DNA of 64,000 nt from UBA3937 sp050951585 (GCA_050951585.1 JBMNJI010000007.1:310001-374000), one strand, 5' to 3'. Positions 53,130 to 63,520 are shown, numbered from the stretch's first letter. Notes: generated by a model not told the origin, from the sequence alone. Program-made: numbers and translations.

Positions 53130-54587
53130 TTACATCCTCAATTCATTATTAGCATCATGCGGCAGATATGCTGCAACATTTGTTTCCGGCCTTTCTTCCC
53201 GCCTAGAATCGCTCGTTTCGGCGAAACCCGTACCGTTAACCCCTTCCTCTTGGTGCGGTTCAACAGCTTGTGCCTCAGGCGGCACATTTTGCCCATTTTC
53301 CGGCGCACTCTGCTCACTCGTCTTCACTTTGCTTATCCGGATCTTCTCGATCCGATGACCATCCATCGCCCAGACAGTCATTTCCAGGCCGGCGATTTCT
53401 ACTTGGTCTCCTTCAACCGGCACGCGATCCAGGAGAGAAAAAACTAGTCCACCTACGGTATCTGCTTCTTCAAATTGCAAATCGGTATCCAGGTACTCAT
53501 TTAATTCCTCAATGCGCATCCCGCCATTAATCTCGATCAAATCCTGATCAAGGTACTGAACTAACGGTTCTTCGCTGTCATGCTCGTCTTGAATATCGCC
53601 CATAATCTCTTCAATCAAATCTTCCAGAGTCACCAGACCCGCCGTTCCTCCATATTCATCCAAGACTATCGCCATATGAATCTTTTCTTTTTTCATGCTC
53701 ATAAAAAGCTCGGTGATCTTCTTGGTCTCCGGCACAAAAATGGTTTGCCGAACATATTTCTCGGGCGAAAAATCCTGTTTCTCCTCAGCAGAAAGAAAAA
53801 TCAAATCTTTAATGTGAACAACCCCTAGGATATTATCAATAATACTATCGTATACGGGGATACGGGAAAATTGTTCTTCTTTGACCACATTCATTAAATT
53901 CTCATAAGATGTCGACTTTTCTAAAGCAGTAATATCCGCGCGCGGTGTCATGACGTCTTTAACCACCATATCGGCAAATTCGAAGACCCCGTGCAACATT
54001 TTCTTTTCCACCTGGTCCATGGACTCATGCTCTTGTCCGGAGGCTACCAGATCAAGAATGTCCGCTTCAGTATAGCTATTGCTTGAACGTTCCTTTTCGG
54101 AAAGCCCTAACCGTTTGCCCAAAGCTCTCCCCGGCCATTCAAACAACCGTTGGAAAGGGAAAAGGAGATATTTTACCGCCATAATCATTCTGCAGCAACT
54201 GCGGCAAATTTGCATCGGGTATTTTCTCCCCAATACCTCCGGCACACCTTTCGCTAAAAAAATGAATAAAGCAAGTAACCCGATAATGATCAAAAACATC
54301 GTAACGGTTTGCTGCCCGCTTAAAGAGATCTTATAAAGCAACAATGTTCCTGCCACAACCGAACCGATGCCGGCAATCCATTTCCCGAAACATAATGCAT
54401 CAAAAACCTGATTAGGTGCTTCGAGAATCCCATTTACTAAAATTACTCTGGGATCAATTCTATTCTCTGGTTGCTGAAGACGCACTTTGTTTAAAGCATT
54501 CAAGGCACATTCCCAAGTCGCTAAAAGGCCTGCCACCAACATCAAAAGAAGAAACAAGATTAACTGTATACTACCGTCGGGGTCCAA
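53130..54587 (-). CDS. CorC/HlyC-type membrane protein (DUF21-CBS-CorC)
   Basis: A 485-residue protein: four-helix DUF21 at 1-190 (LILFLLLMLVAGLLATWECALNAL), a CBS pair at about 205-330 (VMTPRADITALEKSTSYE), and a CorC_HlyC domain at about 345-430. A variable tail follows. The family is linked to magnesium efflux or membrane repair. It lies beside the DnaA-box cluster and is alone in its unit. Confidence 0.9.
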   Translation of the reverse strand: MDPDGSIQLILFLLLMLVAGLLATWECALNALNKVRLQQPENRIDPRVILVNGILEAPNQVFDALCFGKWIAGIGSVVAGTLLLYKISLSGQQTVTMFLIIIGLLALFIFLAKGVPEVLGRKYPMQICRSCCRMIMAVKYLLFPFQRLFEWPGRALGKRLGLSEKERSSNSYTEADILDLVASGQEHESMDQVEKKMLHGVFEFADMVVKDVMTPRADITALEKSTSYENLMNVVKEEQFSRIPVYDSIIDNILGVVHIKDLIFLSAEEKQDFSPEKYVRQTIFVPETKKITELFMSMKKEKIHMAIVLDEYGGTAGLVTLEDLIEEIMGDIQDEHDSEEPLVQYLDQDLIEINGGMRIEELNEYLDTDLQFEEADTVGGLVFSLLDRVPVEGDQVEIAGLEMTVWAMDGHRIEKIRISKVKTSEQSAPENGQNVPPEAQAVEPHQEEGVNGTGFAETSDSRREERPETNVAAYLPHDANNELRM

Positions 54588-54697
54588 TGAAAACCAACTC
54601 CCTCTTTATATTCATTATATTCATTAAAAACAAACTATCCTTTACGTATTATACTATAAAGACAGAAAAATTAAAACATTGAAGTTTTCTCCTCTTT

Positions 54698-55732
54698 TTA
54701 CCGAAGCCGTAATTGGGGAACCGCATTCAGATCCCAACCGGAGCGTTCCCCTTTCAAATAACGATAATAGCCGGCGCAGGCAATCATGGCCGCATTATCC
54801 GTACAAAACTCAATGGGCGGATAAGCCAGTTTAATCCCCTCAATCGCACACCTTTTTTGCATCTCGCTGCGGAGAAAACTATTCGCTGAAACGCCCCCGG
54901 CCATCAGTACTGTGGACAGCTTTCTCTGTTTCACGGCCTGAATGGTTTTTTCGACCAAAACCTCCACGACGCTGGTTTGGAAACTGGCGGCCAAATCGGC
55001 TTTCGCTATTTCTTCACCTTTTTGCGCAGCTTTATGCAGATAATTCAGCACCGCTGTTTTTAAACCACTGAAGCTGAAATCATAACTATGTTCTCCCAGC
55101 CAGGCACGTGGTAACGGGACAGCCTGACCATTGCCCTCCGCGGCTAAGCGGTCCAAAAGCGGTCCGCCCGGATAGCCAAGCCCCATCGCCCGGGCTACTT
55201 TGTCATAGGCTTCGCCGGCCGCATCATCCTGGGTCTCGCCCAAAAAATGATATTCCCCATGACCAGTCATTTCCACCAGCGCGGTATGTCCGCCTGAAAC
55301 GATCAAACAGACTAAAGGAAATTCCCTTTTCTCCCCGTTCAACCAGTTAGCATAAATATGCCCTTCAATATGATTTACGCCGATCAAGGGCAGGTTAAGG
55401 CTATAAGCCAGGGCCTTGGCGGTACTGACCCCTACCAACAAGGCGCCCACTAAGCCCGGCCCATAAGTGACGGCAATCGCCGTTAGATCAGCAAAGCGCA
55501 GCCCTGCCTCTTCCAGGGCTAGCGCAATCAAACGATTGACCTGCTCCAGATGCTGCCGTGAAGCAATTTCCGGCACGACTCCGCCATACTGCTGATGAGT
55601 CTTAATTTGTGACGAAACCAGATTAGCCAGGAGCTCCTCCCCATCAGCGAGAATCGCTACCGCCGTTTCATCACAGCTTGTCTCAATCGCCATGATAATC
55701 TCTCTGTTCTTTCCAGTCATGCTCGTTTTCAT
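54698..55732 (-). CDS. tsaD: TsaD, t6A synthesis
   Basis: A 344-residue ASKHA-fold enzyme that transfers the threonylcarbamoyl group to tRNA. Seen: MAIETSCDETAVAIL, VTYGPGLVGALLVGVSTAKALA, metal-binding HIEGHIYAN, SGGHTALVEM and MAGGVSANSFLR. It follows rimI with two bases between. Needs TsaB and TsaE, both encoded upstream. Confidence 0.97.
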   Translation of the reverse strand: MKTSMTGKNREIIMAIETSCDETAVAILADGEELLANLVSSQIKTHQQYGGVVPEIASRQHLEQVNRLIALALEEAGLRFADLTAIAVTYGPGLVGALLVGVSTAKALAYSLNLPLIGVNHIEGHIYANWLNGEKREFPLVCLIVSGGHTALVEMTGHGEYHFLGETQDDAAGEAYDKVARAMGLGYPGGPLLDRLAAEGNGQAVPLPRAWLGEHSYDFSFSGLKTAVLNYLHKAAQKGEEIAKADLAASFQTSVVEVLVEKTIQAVKQRKLSTVLMAGGVSANSFLRSEMQKRCAIEGIKLAYPPIEFCTDNAAMIACAGYYRYLKGERSGWDLNAVPQLRLR

Positions 55733-55734
55733 CC

Positions 55735-56220
55735 TTACTCAAGAATCTCCTTCTCCAAAAGCTCTTTCCACATAATCAACGCATCTTCGTTCGTATCGCT
55801 GTAATAACCGGGGCGAATTCCGGCCACCGTAAACCCCAGCTTAGTATATAACCTTTGCGCCCGCTGATTGGAAACCCGAACCTCTAAGGTCATCCGGCTC
55901 GCCCCTTTCCGAAGCGCCAGCGCAAACATCCCTTTCATTAGAAATTCCCCTAACCGTTTTCCCCGATAGGCTGGTGTAATAGCAATATTGGTAATATGCA
56001 CTTCATCGAGGATTATCCACATCCCACCATAGCCAAGCACCTCAGCGGGATTCTCTTCTGTTGTCACAATGAGATAATAAGCAAACTCATTGTCCGCCAG
56101 TTCACAGCTAAAAGCGTAGGAGGACCAGGGGGTCGGAAAAGATTTTTTCTCAATCTCCACCACCTGAGGGACATCTTCTTTTTTCATCGGTCTTAAGAAA
56201 TAATGTAACTCCATCGGCAA
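55735..56220 (-). CDS. rimI: RimI-type N-acetyltransferase
   Basis: A 161-residue GNAT protein. The acetyl-CoA loop is PAYRGKRLGEFLMKGM near residue 88-103, preceded by DEVHITNIAI and followed by RVSNQRAQRLYTKLGF. It is placed between tsaB and tsaD as in many Firmicutes, so modification of ribosomal protein S18 is inferred. Confidence 0.94.
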   Translation of the reverse strand: MPMELHYFLRPMKKEDVPQVVEIEKKSFPTPWSSYAFSCELADNEFAYYLIVTTEENPAEVLGYGGMWIILDEVHITNIAITPAYRGKRLGEFLMKGMFALALRKGASRMTLEVRVSNQRAQRLYTKLGFTVAGIRPGYYSDTNEDALIMWKELLEKEILE

Positions 56221-56226
56221 GGCTCC

Positions 56227-56964
56227 TCAACAGTTTTGGCCAACCTGAGCAAGCTTACGCTGCGCTTCAGAAGCACGTATATACAAAGGTTTTAAAGTGA
56301 ATAAATCATCCTGCTCTCCGCGCAGTAGTTTTTCCTTACCCAACCAGGCAACACTGGCTCCTCTTGCCGTCAAAAACGGAACAGCCGGATAAACTGCGTT
56401 TTCTCCCAAAACATCCCGCCAGATTTCTTGATAATCAAGGGCCCCATCGCCGCACAGCAAAACAGGCTCATTGGATGAGCGGAGTTTTTCCGCCCAAAGC
56501 TTTGGATTCACTGCCTGATAAGGCTCCAGCAATTCCGGCATTTGCTGACTGTTTGTTTGCTGACTGTCCAACTTACTGCCCAACCTGAAAAGCGCCGTAT
56601 ACACTTCATCCCGCCGGGCATTCAACAGCGGGCAGACGAGTCCCGGACGCCCTGTCTCCAGATAGGCCAACGCCAGTAAAGTCGGAATACTAACGATCGG
56701 AACAGCCAGCCCCTGAGCTAATCCTTTCGCGGTGGCCATCCCAATCCGCAAACCGGTAAAAGAACCGGGACCGCCGGCAATAGCGATTCCGCCAAGATCA
56801 GCAGATTTCAGCTTGGTCTGGCGTAACAACTCATCAATTAAAGGAAGTAACTGTTCCGAATGCGTCAAACCGATATTTAATGTAATCTCACCTAATAATT
56901 TTTCCTCCGATACCACCGCAACCGATGCAATGGGCGTAGAACTCTCGATCCCTAAGACGATCAT
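56227..56964 (-). CDS. tsaB: TsaB, t6A synthesis partner
   Basis: A 245-residue protein of the TsaB/YeaZ family. Seen: VLGIESSTPIASVAVV, LTHSEQLLPLIDELL, and GIAIAGGPGSFTGLRIGMATAKGLAQ. It has the ASKHA fold without catalysis and scaffolds TsaD and TsaE. The tsaE gene lies 192 bases upstream. Confidence 0.96.
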   Translation of the reverse strand: MIVLGIESSTPIASVAVVSEEKLLGEITLNIGLTHSEQLLPLIDELLRQTKLKSADLGGIAIAGGPGSFTGLRIGMATAKGLAQGLAVPIVSIPTLLALAYLETGRPGLVCPLLNARRDEVYTALFRLGSKLDSQQTNSQQMPELLEPYQAVNPKLWAEKLRSSNEPVLLCGDGALDYQEIWRDVLGENAVYPAVPFLTARGASVAWLGKEKLLRGEQDDLFTLKPLYIRASEAQRKLAQVGQNC

Positions 56965-57156
56965 CTCCGCTAACCTCTTTTCCTCATTAACCCAACAGCT
57001 CTAGCCAATATGCAAAAGCAAACACATTACCTAAAACCTTCGCTTAACCCAGCTTAATCTGAGCGCTTATTATACTCCGGGCACTTCTTTTCATTTGTTG
57101 TATAAACCTTTGGTTTGTTCTCCTCGTATGCTGTGCAATATGGATGTTGATTGTAT

Positions 57157-57630
57157 TTATTTTGTTAGCTTCTGAATAAAGTTTTTCATCGACTCACCAT
57201 GGGGATAAAAGGTCAGCAAACGCCCTTCTCCCCGTTCCGGCCGATAGATGTGCGAAATGACTACCTGCAAATACGTACCCGGCAGATAAGGCTGAATCAA
57301 ATCGCTCCATTCAATCGCCGCCACCCAGGGTGCTTCAAAATACTCTTCATAGCCTAACTCTTCAAAAGCCTGCGGAAAAGGCAGCCGATATACATCAAAA
57401 TGCGCCAGGGAAAGCCTTCCCTGATATAAATGCAAGAGGGTAAAGGTGGGGCTGGTCACCGGCCCTTCCGCGTTAAGCCCCTCCGCGATACCCTTCACCA
57501 GTTGCGTTTTCCCCGCACCTAATTGCCCTTCAAGGGCAATAACTTCGCCGCCCTCCAAATGTGCGGCCATTTTTCGACCAATGGCCAGGGTTTCTTCGGG
57601 AGAAAAAGACTCAAAACTAAGCTCTTCCAC
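57157..57630 (-). CDS. tsaE: TsaE, ATPase of t6A synthesis
   Basis: A 157-residue P-loop protein: EGQLGAGKTQLVKGIAEGL near residue 38-56, then SPTFTLLHLYQGRLSLAHFDVYRL and WSDLIQPYLPG. It recharges the TsaB-TsaD complex. It leads the tsaE-B-rimI-D set and is 36 bases after the amidohydrolase gene. Confidence 0.95.
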   Translation of the reverse strand: MEELSFESFSPEETLAIGRKMAAHLEGGEVIALEGQLGAGKTQLVKGIAEGLNAEGPVTSPTFTLLHLYQGRLSLAHFDVYRLPFPQAFEELGYEEYFEAPWVAAIEWSDLIQPYLPGTYLQVVISHIYRPERGEGRLLTFYPHGESMKNFIQKLTK

Positions 57631-57666
57631 GTACAGCGCACTTCCTATCTCACAAATTCTTTTAAA

Positions 57667-58965
57667 TTAATCAGCCTCAGTTTTTACACCACTATCATAA
57701 ACCACTTTACCATCTATATATACTCTCTCAATTCGGGAACGCCAATCCAACGGATAAGCCGACATAATGACCAAATCTGCATCCTTGCCTGCTTCGATGC
57801 TCCCGATTCTTTTATCCTGTTTCAGAATTCGGGCCGGATTAAGGGTAATCGCCTGTAAAGCGGCTTCTTCGGACATGCCATTTTTTACTGCTAAAGCCGC
57901 ACAAAGAGGCAAATACTGTACCGGGATCACATTATGATCTGTCGTGAGCGCCACCAGAATACCGGCCTTTTCTAACAAAGCAGCGGTACGCCAGGTCATG
58001 CCCGCCAGCTCCACTTTACTTCTACTTGATAAAGTAGGCCCGAGGACTACCGGAATATTCCTTTTCTGCAACTCCGGAATGACTTTATGGGCCTCCGTGC
58101 CATGTTCCAGAACCATCTCAATCCCAAACTCATCAGTAATCCGTAAGGCCGTAAGAATATCGTCAGCCCGGTGAGCATGAACTCTCAGCGGGATTTTTTT
58201 CTGCAACACCAGTGCCATATTCTCCATCCCTAAATCCCGTTCAAAAACCTCGTCGGAGGAAGGGGTTTTGGACTTTTTATTCAAGTAATCCTCCGCATCA
58301 ATCAAAGTCTGCCGCAATAACGCGGCAATTCCCATCCGCGTACAAGGCACCTTTTTTTGTTCATTAAACACGCGCTTGGGGTTTTCCCCAAAAGCCACCT
58401 TAAGTCCGGCCTGGGCTGCCAGGATCATTTCCTCAAAGCTATTCCCGGCTGTCTTCATCACCATATTCGTTCCGCCAATCACATTGGCGCTGCCGGGGCC
58501 GGTCATGACAGCCGTCACCCCACCACTTGCCGCATCACAAAAACCCAAATCAAGAGGATTCACCGCATCAAGGGCGCGCAATTCCGGGGTCACCGGCTCG
58601 GTAAATTCGTTCAAATCATCACCATCATCCTGAAAAATCTCCTCCAGAATGCCTAAATGCGTGTGGGCATCAATAAAACCCGGGAATACGATTTTGCCTT
58701 CTAAATCCTCTACTTGCACATCCGCCGGATTTCCTTCTCCCGGCTCCGCACCATTGCCGGCCTGGTCATAGTCAACTCCCCCGTCACCAGTTGCTGTCTT
58801 TCCATCGTTGACAGCGGCAATTGCTGCCGCCTCCGCTAGGGAGAGCTCTTCTCCCACATACTTAATCGTCTTGCCCCGGAGAACAACCATCCCCTTGGCA
58901 TAGACCTGACCATTCATCGTATAGATCTGGCCATTTTTTAATACCGTCACCCTATTTTGACTCAC
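57667..58965 (-). CDS. Amidohydrolase of the imidazolonepropionase-like group
   Basis: A 432-residue metal hydrolase. The HxH motif is in FPGFIDAHTHLGILEE near residue 95, further metal ligands in RVHAHRADDI and LEHGTEAHK, and the Asp in ALTTDHNVIP. The C-terminus IEAGKDADLVIMSAYPLD is typical. The substrate is unknown. An acidic insert with GDGGVDYDQAGNG near residue 60-80 is not conserved. Confidence 0.9.
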   Translation of the reverse strand: MSQNRVTVLKNGQIYTMNGQVYAKGMVVLRGKTIKYVGEELSLAEAAAIAAVNDGKTATGDGGVDYDQAGNGAEPGEGNPADVQVEDLEGKIVFPGFIDAHTHLGILEEIFQDDGDDLNEFTEPVTPELRALDAVNPLDLGFCDAASGGVTAVMTGPGSANVIGGTNMVMKTAGNSFEEMILAAQAGLKVAFGENPKRVFNEQKKVPCTRMGIAALLRQTLIDAEDYLNKKSKTPSSDEVFERDLGMENMALVLQKKIPLRVHAHRADDILTALRITDEFGIEMVLEHGTEAHKVIPELQKRNIPVVLGPTLSSRSKVELAGMTWRTAALLEKAGILVALTTDHNVIPVQYLPLCAALAVKNGMSEEAALQAITLNPARILKQDKRIGSIEAGKDADLVIMSAYPLDWRSRIERVYIDGKVVYDSGVKTEAD

Positions 58966-59092
58966 GCTTTTACTCCTCTACTTTCTCGATTTTTCGTCAC
59001 CATCATATTATCATACATATTATCATTCATCATGTCATCAGCTTATTTGCTATATTTTTTTCAGGTTGTTTTTCCTGTTAGTCTATCGTGGC

Positions 59093-61279
59093 TCAGATCA
59101 GCATCGATAAACCGATCCGTCCTCTCGCCCGGTCCACTTGTAAAACCTTGACCTTCACAATATCCCCCACGGAGACAATATCCAAAGGGTGTTTCACAAA
59201 TTTTGCACTTAACTGCGACAGATGAACCAGCCCGTCCTGCTTTACTCCGATATCCACAAAGGCGCCAAAATCCACCACATTCCTTACCGTACCCGTCAGA
59301 ACCATGCCTTCACGTAAATCCTCCAACGACAGAACATCCCGCCGCAAAAGAACAGGCGGCAAATCCTCCCGCGGGTCGCGACCGGGTCTTTTCAATGCTT
59401 CCACAATATCACGCACCGTAGGAACTCCGGCGCCCAGGCTTTTGGCTAAGGCTTGCGGGTCCACCTTCTCTAAGGCCGCTCTGATTTCCTGTTCCCGCGT
59501 GGCCAGGTCCTGTACCCGAAAACCCACCTGGGCAAGGATTTGTTCGGCTAAAGGGTAAGATTCGGGATGAACGGGCGTATTCTCCAAAGGATTATCACCG
59601 CCGACAATCCGCAAAAATCCCGCACATTGTTCAAACGTTCGCTCGCCGAGACGCGGCACCGCCAATAATTCCTTCCTGGTACGAAATTTGCCTGTTTTCT
59701 CCCGCCGCTCTACTACCGCCTTTGCTATCGCCGGACTAAGCCCCGCCACATATTGCAGCAAGGCCGGTGAGGCTGTATTTAATTCTACCCCCACCGTATT
59801 GACACAATGCTCCACTACTCCCTGGAGAGCCCGCCCGAGCTCTTTCGTATTCACATCATGCTGGTATTGTCCCACCCCGATCGCCTTGGGATCAATTTTC
59901 ACCAATTCGGCCAAAGGATCCTGAATCCTGCGGGCGATTGAGACCCCGCTCCGATAAGATAAATCTAAATCGGGAAACTCCTCGCGCGCTAGCGGGGAGG
60001 CAGAATAAACAGATGCTCCCGCTTCACTGACAATAGTATAACTGACCGCTAATTTCTCTTCTTTGATTAAATCCGCCACAAAACATTCCGTCTCCCGTGA
60101 AGCCGTTCCATTGCCAATCGTAATTGCCGTAACCTGCCACCTTTCGATCATGGCCTTGACCTTTTCCGCTGCTTCTTTTTTCGCTTCCTGCGGCGGATGA
60201 GGAAAGATCACTCCTGTTTCCAGAAGCTTCCCTGTATCATTAACGACAGCCAGCTTACAGCCGGTACGAAATCCCGGGTCTATCCCCATCACAATCTGTC
60301 CACGTACCGGTTGCTGCAAAAGCAGATTGCGCAAATTCTTCGAGAATACAACAATGGCCTGTTGCTCCCCTTTTGCGGTTAAATCCCGGCGTATCTCTCT
60401 TTCCAGACTGGGGTACAGTAACCGGCTTAGCCCATCCGCGATTGCCTCTTTTAGCTGTGCTGCCCCCAGACTCTGCGGATTCGTCACTACTTTACTGCAC
60501 AAAAGCGGCAAAAGCTCCTCTTCCGGAACAGCAATCTTCACTTGCAATACTTCTTCCTTCTCGCCTCGGTTAATGGCCAAAATACGGTGGGGAGGGATTT
60601 GGCGCACCGACTCCGCATACTCATAATACATCTCATAAGGAGTGGGGCTTAGCTCTGTGTTTTCCGCGTTATTAATGTTCGCGGCCCCTTTTGCCCGCAC
60701 GACCCTGGTAACCAGTAAGCCCTTCGCATAGATCAACCTGCGGGCGGCTTCGCGCAGGACAGGGTCATCCGCGACCTCTTCGGCCACAATATCCCTGGCT
60801 CCTGCCAGGGCTTCCTCGGGTGTGTTAACCTCAAGTTCCGGATTTAGATACTGTGCGGCCAGAACGGAAAGGTCCCCTTCCACCAGGGACTGGTCTTTAA
60901 GCAATAAAGCCAACGGCTCAAGCCCCTTCTCCCGCGCTATACTTGCTTTGGTACGACGCTTCGGACGAAAGGGGCGGTATAAGTCTTCTACCTGCTGCAT
61001 TGTCGTCGCCGCCTGAATAGCGTTTTCCAAGTCAGGCGTCAATTTTTCCTGTTCACCGATCAGGCGGATTACTTCTTCCTTACGTTGAACAAGGTTCTGT
61101 AAATATGCTAACCGTTCAGCCAAACGGCGCAGCATCACTTCATCCATTTCTCCGGTCGCTTCTTTACGATACCGTGCGATAAAAGGAATTGTATTTCCAT
61201 CATCCAGTAATTGAATCGCCTGGGCCGTTCCTGGCAAAGGCCAGCCCAGTTCTTGCGCTAATATTGCCGCAAAATCCAT
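59093..61279 (-). CDS. tex: Tex-family RNA-binding protein
   Basis: A 728-residue protein: N-terminal helical region IPFIARYRKEATGEMDEVMLRRL, RNase H-like YqgF domain IVMGIDPGFRTGCKLAVV near 330, HhH motifs (LNTASPALLQYVAGLSPAIAKAVVERR), and C-terminal S1 domain (GMVLTGTVRNVVDFGAFVDIG near 650-720). It binds RNA/DNA and affects transcription. The length is normal. Confidence 0.95.
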   Translation of the reverse strand: MDFAAILAQELGWPLPGTAQAIQLLDDGNTIPFIARYRKEATGEMDEVMLRRLAERLAYLQNLVQRKEEVIRLIGEQEKLTPDLENAIQAATTMQQVEDLYRPFRPKRRTKASIAREKGLEPLALLLKDQSLVEGDLSVLAAQYLNPELEVNTPEEALAGARDIVAEEVADDPVLREAARRLIYAKGLLVTRVVRAKGAANINNAENTELSPTPYEMYYEYAESVRQIPPHRILAINRGEKEEVLQVKIAVPEEELLPLLCSKVVTNPQSLGAAQLKEAIADGLSRLLYPSLEREIRRDLTAKGEQQAIVVFSKNLRNLLLQQPVRGQIVMGIDPGFRTGCKLAVVNDTGKLLETGVIFPHPPQEAKKEAAEKVKAMIERWQVTAITIGNGTASRETECFVADLIKEEKLAVSYTIVSEAGASVYSASPLAREEFPDLDLSYRSGVSIARRIQDPLAELVKIDPKAIGVGQYQHDVNTKELGRALQGVVEHCVNTVGVELNTASPALLQYVAGLSPAIAKAVVERREKTGKFRTRKELLAVPRLGERTFEQCAGFLRIVGGDNPLENTPVHPESYPLAEQILAQVGFRVQDLATREQEIRAALEKVDPQALAKSLGAGVPTVRDIVEALKRPGRDPREDLPPVLLRRDVLSLEDLREGMVLTGTVRNVVDFGAFVDIGVKQDGLVHLSQLSAKFVKHPLDIVSVGDIVKVKVLQVDRARGRIGLSMLI

Positions 61280-61331
61280 CTCGCCTGGTTCTCCTTCATA
61301 AAAATGTACTTGTTAGCTCCAATATCCAGCC

Positions 61332-62366
61332 TTACTCGGCTCTTGCGCCTGCCCCTTTGATGGAAAAAGCAGGTCTGATTTCCCCGACAAGCTTATTACA
61401 AGCATTATAGATGAGGCCTTTGCTGTATGCTGATAGCCTGTCCTTTTCCTTGGCTGTTAAAAACCCTAGCTGATCCAATAAGGAAATGACCACCGGTGGT
61501 ATGACCCGCTCATTTCCATCGGCGATCTTCACGGCAATCCCGATTCCTTCGTCCGGAATCCCCAGACAATAAACCCCTTCGGCGCCGTCTTGGGCGATAA
61601 ATTTACTGCCTGTCGCCTTCAACAAATCCGTCGTAAACCGATCCGTGCCGGCAAGCAAAAAGGGATAAGAGGAATAAATAGCTTTGACAATCTCACAGGC
61701 AGTATTCCTTACTTCACTAAAATGGATCGGCACGGCAAGCTTCGCATAGGCATACGCCATTCTTTCGATACTGAGCGCAAAAGTAGGCACGTTACAGCTG
61801 TCTATGCCCAACGGAATGTCCTCTGGTCGTAAACCGGCCGCCTCAGCCACACATTGGATTATTTCCTGCTGCACAGGATGTTCCGGCAAATAGTAATCAT
61901 CTAACGGTTGCTTTAAATACCGTGCCAGGACAAGCATTCCCGCATGGATCCCCGAGGATTCATTGTGTAAGGGCGAAGGATCAACCCCTTCAATTAATAA
62001 TTGCTCGTAGCTAAACTTATGACGAGGGGGCATGATCCCGCAACGCAAATAGTCGGCACTCAACCCGATTTTTTCGAGTACTTCGGAAACCACCTCGCAG
62101 TGTTCAGGTTCTCCATTATGAGAGCCGATAATAATGGCAATGTCTTTTAAAGTAAAGGCATAATCTACTACGACGCCGCTTTCAATTACCGGTAAGGCCT
62201 GAAACGGCCTCGCCGCAGAACGAAAAAAGGAGAGAGATTGCGTATCGCCTAATGAGGCGAGGATTTTGCCATTTTCATTGACAACCGCAATTATCCCTTG
62301 ATGAACACTTTCCACCTGTTCGCCCCGAAGTACCTCCGCTATTTTTGCCGTTTTCATACTTATCAA
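61332..62366 (-). CDS. Asparaginase II-family protein
   Basis: A 344-residue protein of the PF06089-type asparaginase family: RGEQVESVHQGIIAVV, FFRSAARPFQALPVIESG, IIGSHNGEPEHCEVVSEVL, LRCGIMPPRHKFSYEQL and GIDSCNVPTFALS. Catalytic residues are not certain in this family. It overlaps the upstream hydrolase gene by four bases (ATGA), so the two are coupled. Confidence 0.9.
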   Translation of the reverse strand: MISMKTAKIAEVLRGEQVESVHQGIIAVVNENGKILASLGDTQSLSFFRSAARPFQALPVIESGVVVDYAFTLKDIAIIIGSHNGEPEHCEVVSEVLEKIGLSADYLRCGIMPPRHKFSYEQLLIEGVDPSPLHNESSGIHAGMLVLARYLKQPLDDYYLPEHPVQQEIIQCVAEAAGLRPEDIPLGIDSCNVPTFALSIERMAYAYAKLAVPIHFSEVRNTACEIVKAIYSSYPFLLAGTDRFTTDLLKATGSKFIAQDGAEGVYCLGIPDEGIGIAVKIADGNERVIPPVVISLLDQLGFLTAKEKDRLSAYSKGLIYNACNKLVGEIRPAFSIKGAGARAE

Positions 62367-63100
62367 CCCCCATTCTTCGCCGAAAGATGATTAATCAGAT
62401 TTTGAAAAAGAGAAAATGAGATTTGCTCTTTTGACCAATTACATTCCGGATGCCATTGCACGGCAATGATTCTTCCTGACTCACTGCCCCCGGAATCCTC
62501 CGAGACTGATTCCAGCGCTTCAATTAAACCATCGTTCGCCCAGGCAACAGCCCGCAAGCCTTTGCCCACGCGCCGCACCGCCTGATGATGGAAACTGTTC
62601 ACCTTAAAGCTTTTTCTCTGCGCTAATTTAAACAGATAACTGTCTTGTTCAACCTGCACGTAATGGGTGGGGTACCATCTTGCCGCGTGCTGCTCATGCA
62701 ATAGTGTGGTGACATTCTGCCGTTCGAGATCTTGATAAACGTCACCACCTGCCGCAATATTCAAAACCTGCATCCCCCGACAAACACCTAACGCCGGTTT
62801 ATCACCCTGTAATACTAAACGAGCCAGGGCAAGTTCAAAAATATCGCGCCGCGCAGTTATTTCGCCCAACCCTTGCATAGGGTCCTCGCCATAATATGCA
62901 GGGTCCACATCACTTCCGCCCGAAAATATGAATCCATCTAACTGGTTATAATATACAGCAACTAAATCAAGAGAATCAACCCCCGGAAGTAAAATAGGGA
63001 CGCCACCGGCTTCCTGCACCGCACGCACATATTCGTCATGCAGCTTATGCCAATTGTTTTTTTCATCCCAGCCACAAGTAATGCCGACCGTGTATGCCAT
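62363..63100 (-). CDS. Class I glutamine amidotransferase-like hydrolase (PuuD/C26)
   Basis: A 245-residue peptidase C26 protein. Nucleophile Cys in LGVCRGMQVLNIAAGG, preceded by FIFSGGSDVDPAYYGE, and the His-Glu in AVQWHPECN. The fold cleaves gamma-glutamyl bonds, as PuuD does with gamma-glutamyl-GABA. With the asparaginase gene it suggests amide nitrogen use. Confidence 0.93.
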   Translation of the reverse strand: MAYTVGITCGWDEKNNWHKLHDEYVRAVQEAGGVPILLPGVDSLDLVAVYYNQLDGFIFSGGSDVDPAYYGEDPMQGLGEITARRDIFELALARLVLQGDKPALGVCRGMQVLNIAAGGDVYQDLERQNVTTLLHEQHAARWYPTHYVQVEQDSYLFKLAQRKSFKVNSFHHQAVRRVGKGLRAVAWANDGLIEALESVSEDSGGSESGRIIAVQWHPECNWSKEQISFSLFQNLINHLSAKNGG

Positions 63101-63262
63101 TTTTTCTCCAACTCACTTCTTATTATTCTTTTCCTTATTTTATTACTGCCAGCCATTACTATGTGCAACCTAACCTTATTATACCACTATTCAAAAAATT
63201 TTTTCACTATTCCGCACATTATCTTGCTTCCTCCCCTCCTTTTACTTAGATTGGCGAAAAAA

Positions 63263-63301
63263 GAATGCTGTTCCTCTTTTTACAGAAGGATAACAGCATT
63301 C
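63263..63301 (-). terminator. Terminator of the RHH/SPFH unit
   Basis: Minus-strand arms GAATGCTGTT and AACAGCATTC around a 19-base loop, followed by TTTTTTCG. It lies after the gene ending at 63317. Confidence 0.88.
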
Positions 63302-63316
63302 CCCGTACTAGTCTCT

Positions 63317-63520
63317 CTAATCTATCTTGTCTCTCTGGTCACTTTGTTCTCTCTCATTTTTCTGGTCTTTCTTGGGTAATCTTCCGGCTTTACGCAAGTT
63401 TTCCCGTAGCAAATATTCAATATGCCCATTTACACTGCGGAATTCATCGGCAGCCCAACGTTCAACAGCGGCAAAGAGAAGCGGATCAATACGCAACGGA
63501 AAGTTCTTCTTTATCGACAT
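63317..63520 (-). CDS. Small ribbon-helix-helix (Arc-like) protein
   Basis: A 67-residue protein. IKKNFPLRIDPLLFAAVERWAADEF fits the beta-strand and first helix of Arc/MetJ-type DNA-binding proteins; SVNGHIEYLLRENL gives the second helix. The tail is polar and basic. It follows the SPFH gene by 30 bases on the same strand and is seen next to SPFH genes elsewhere, so a linked role is inferred. Confidence 0.8.
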   Translation of the reverse strand: MSIKKNFPLRIDPLLFAAVERWAADEFRSVNGHIEYLLRENLRKAGRLPKKDQKNEREQSDQRDKID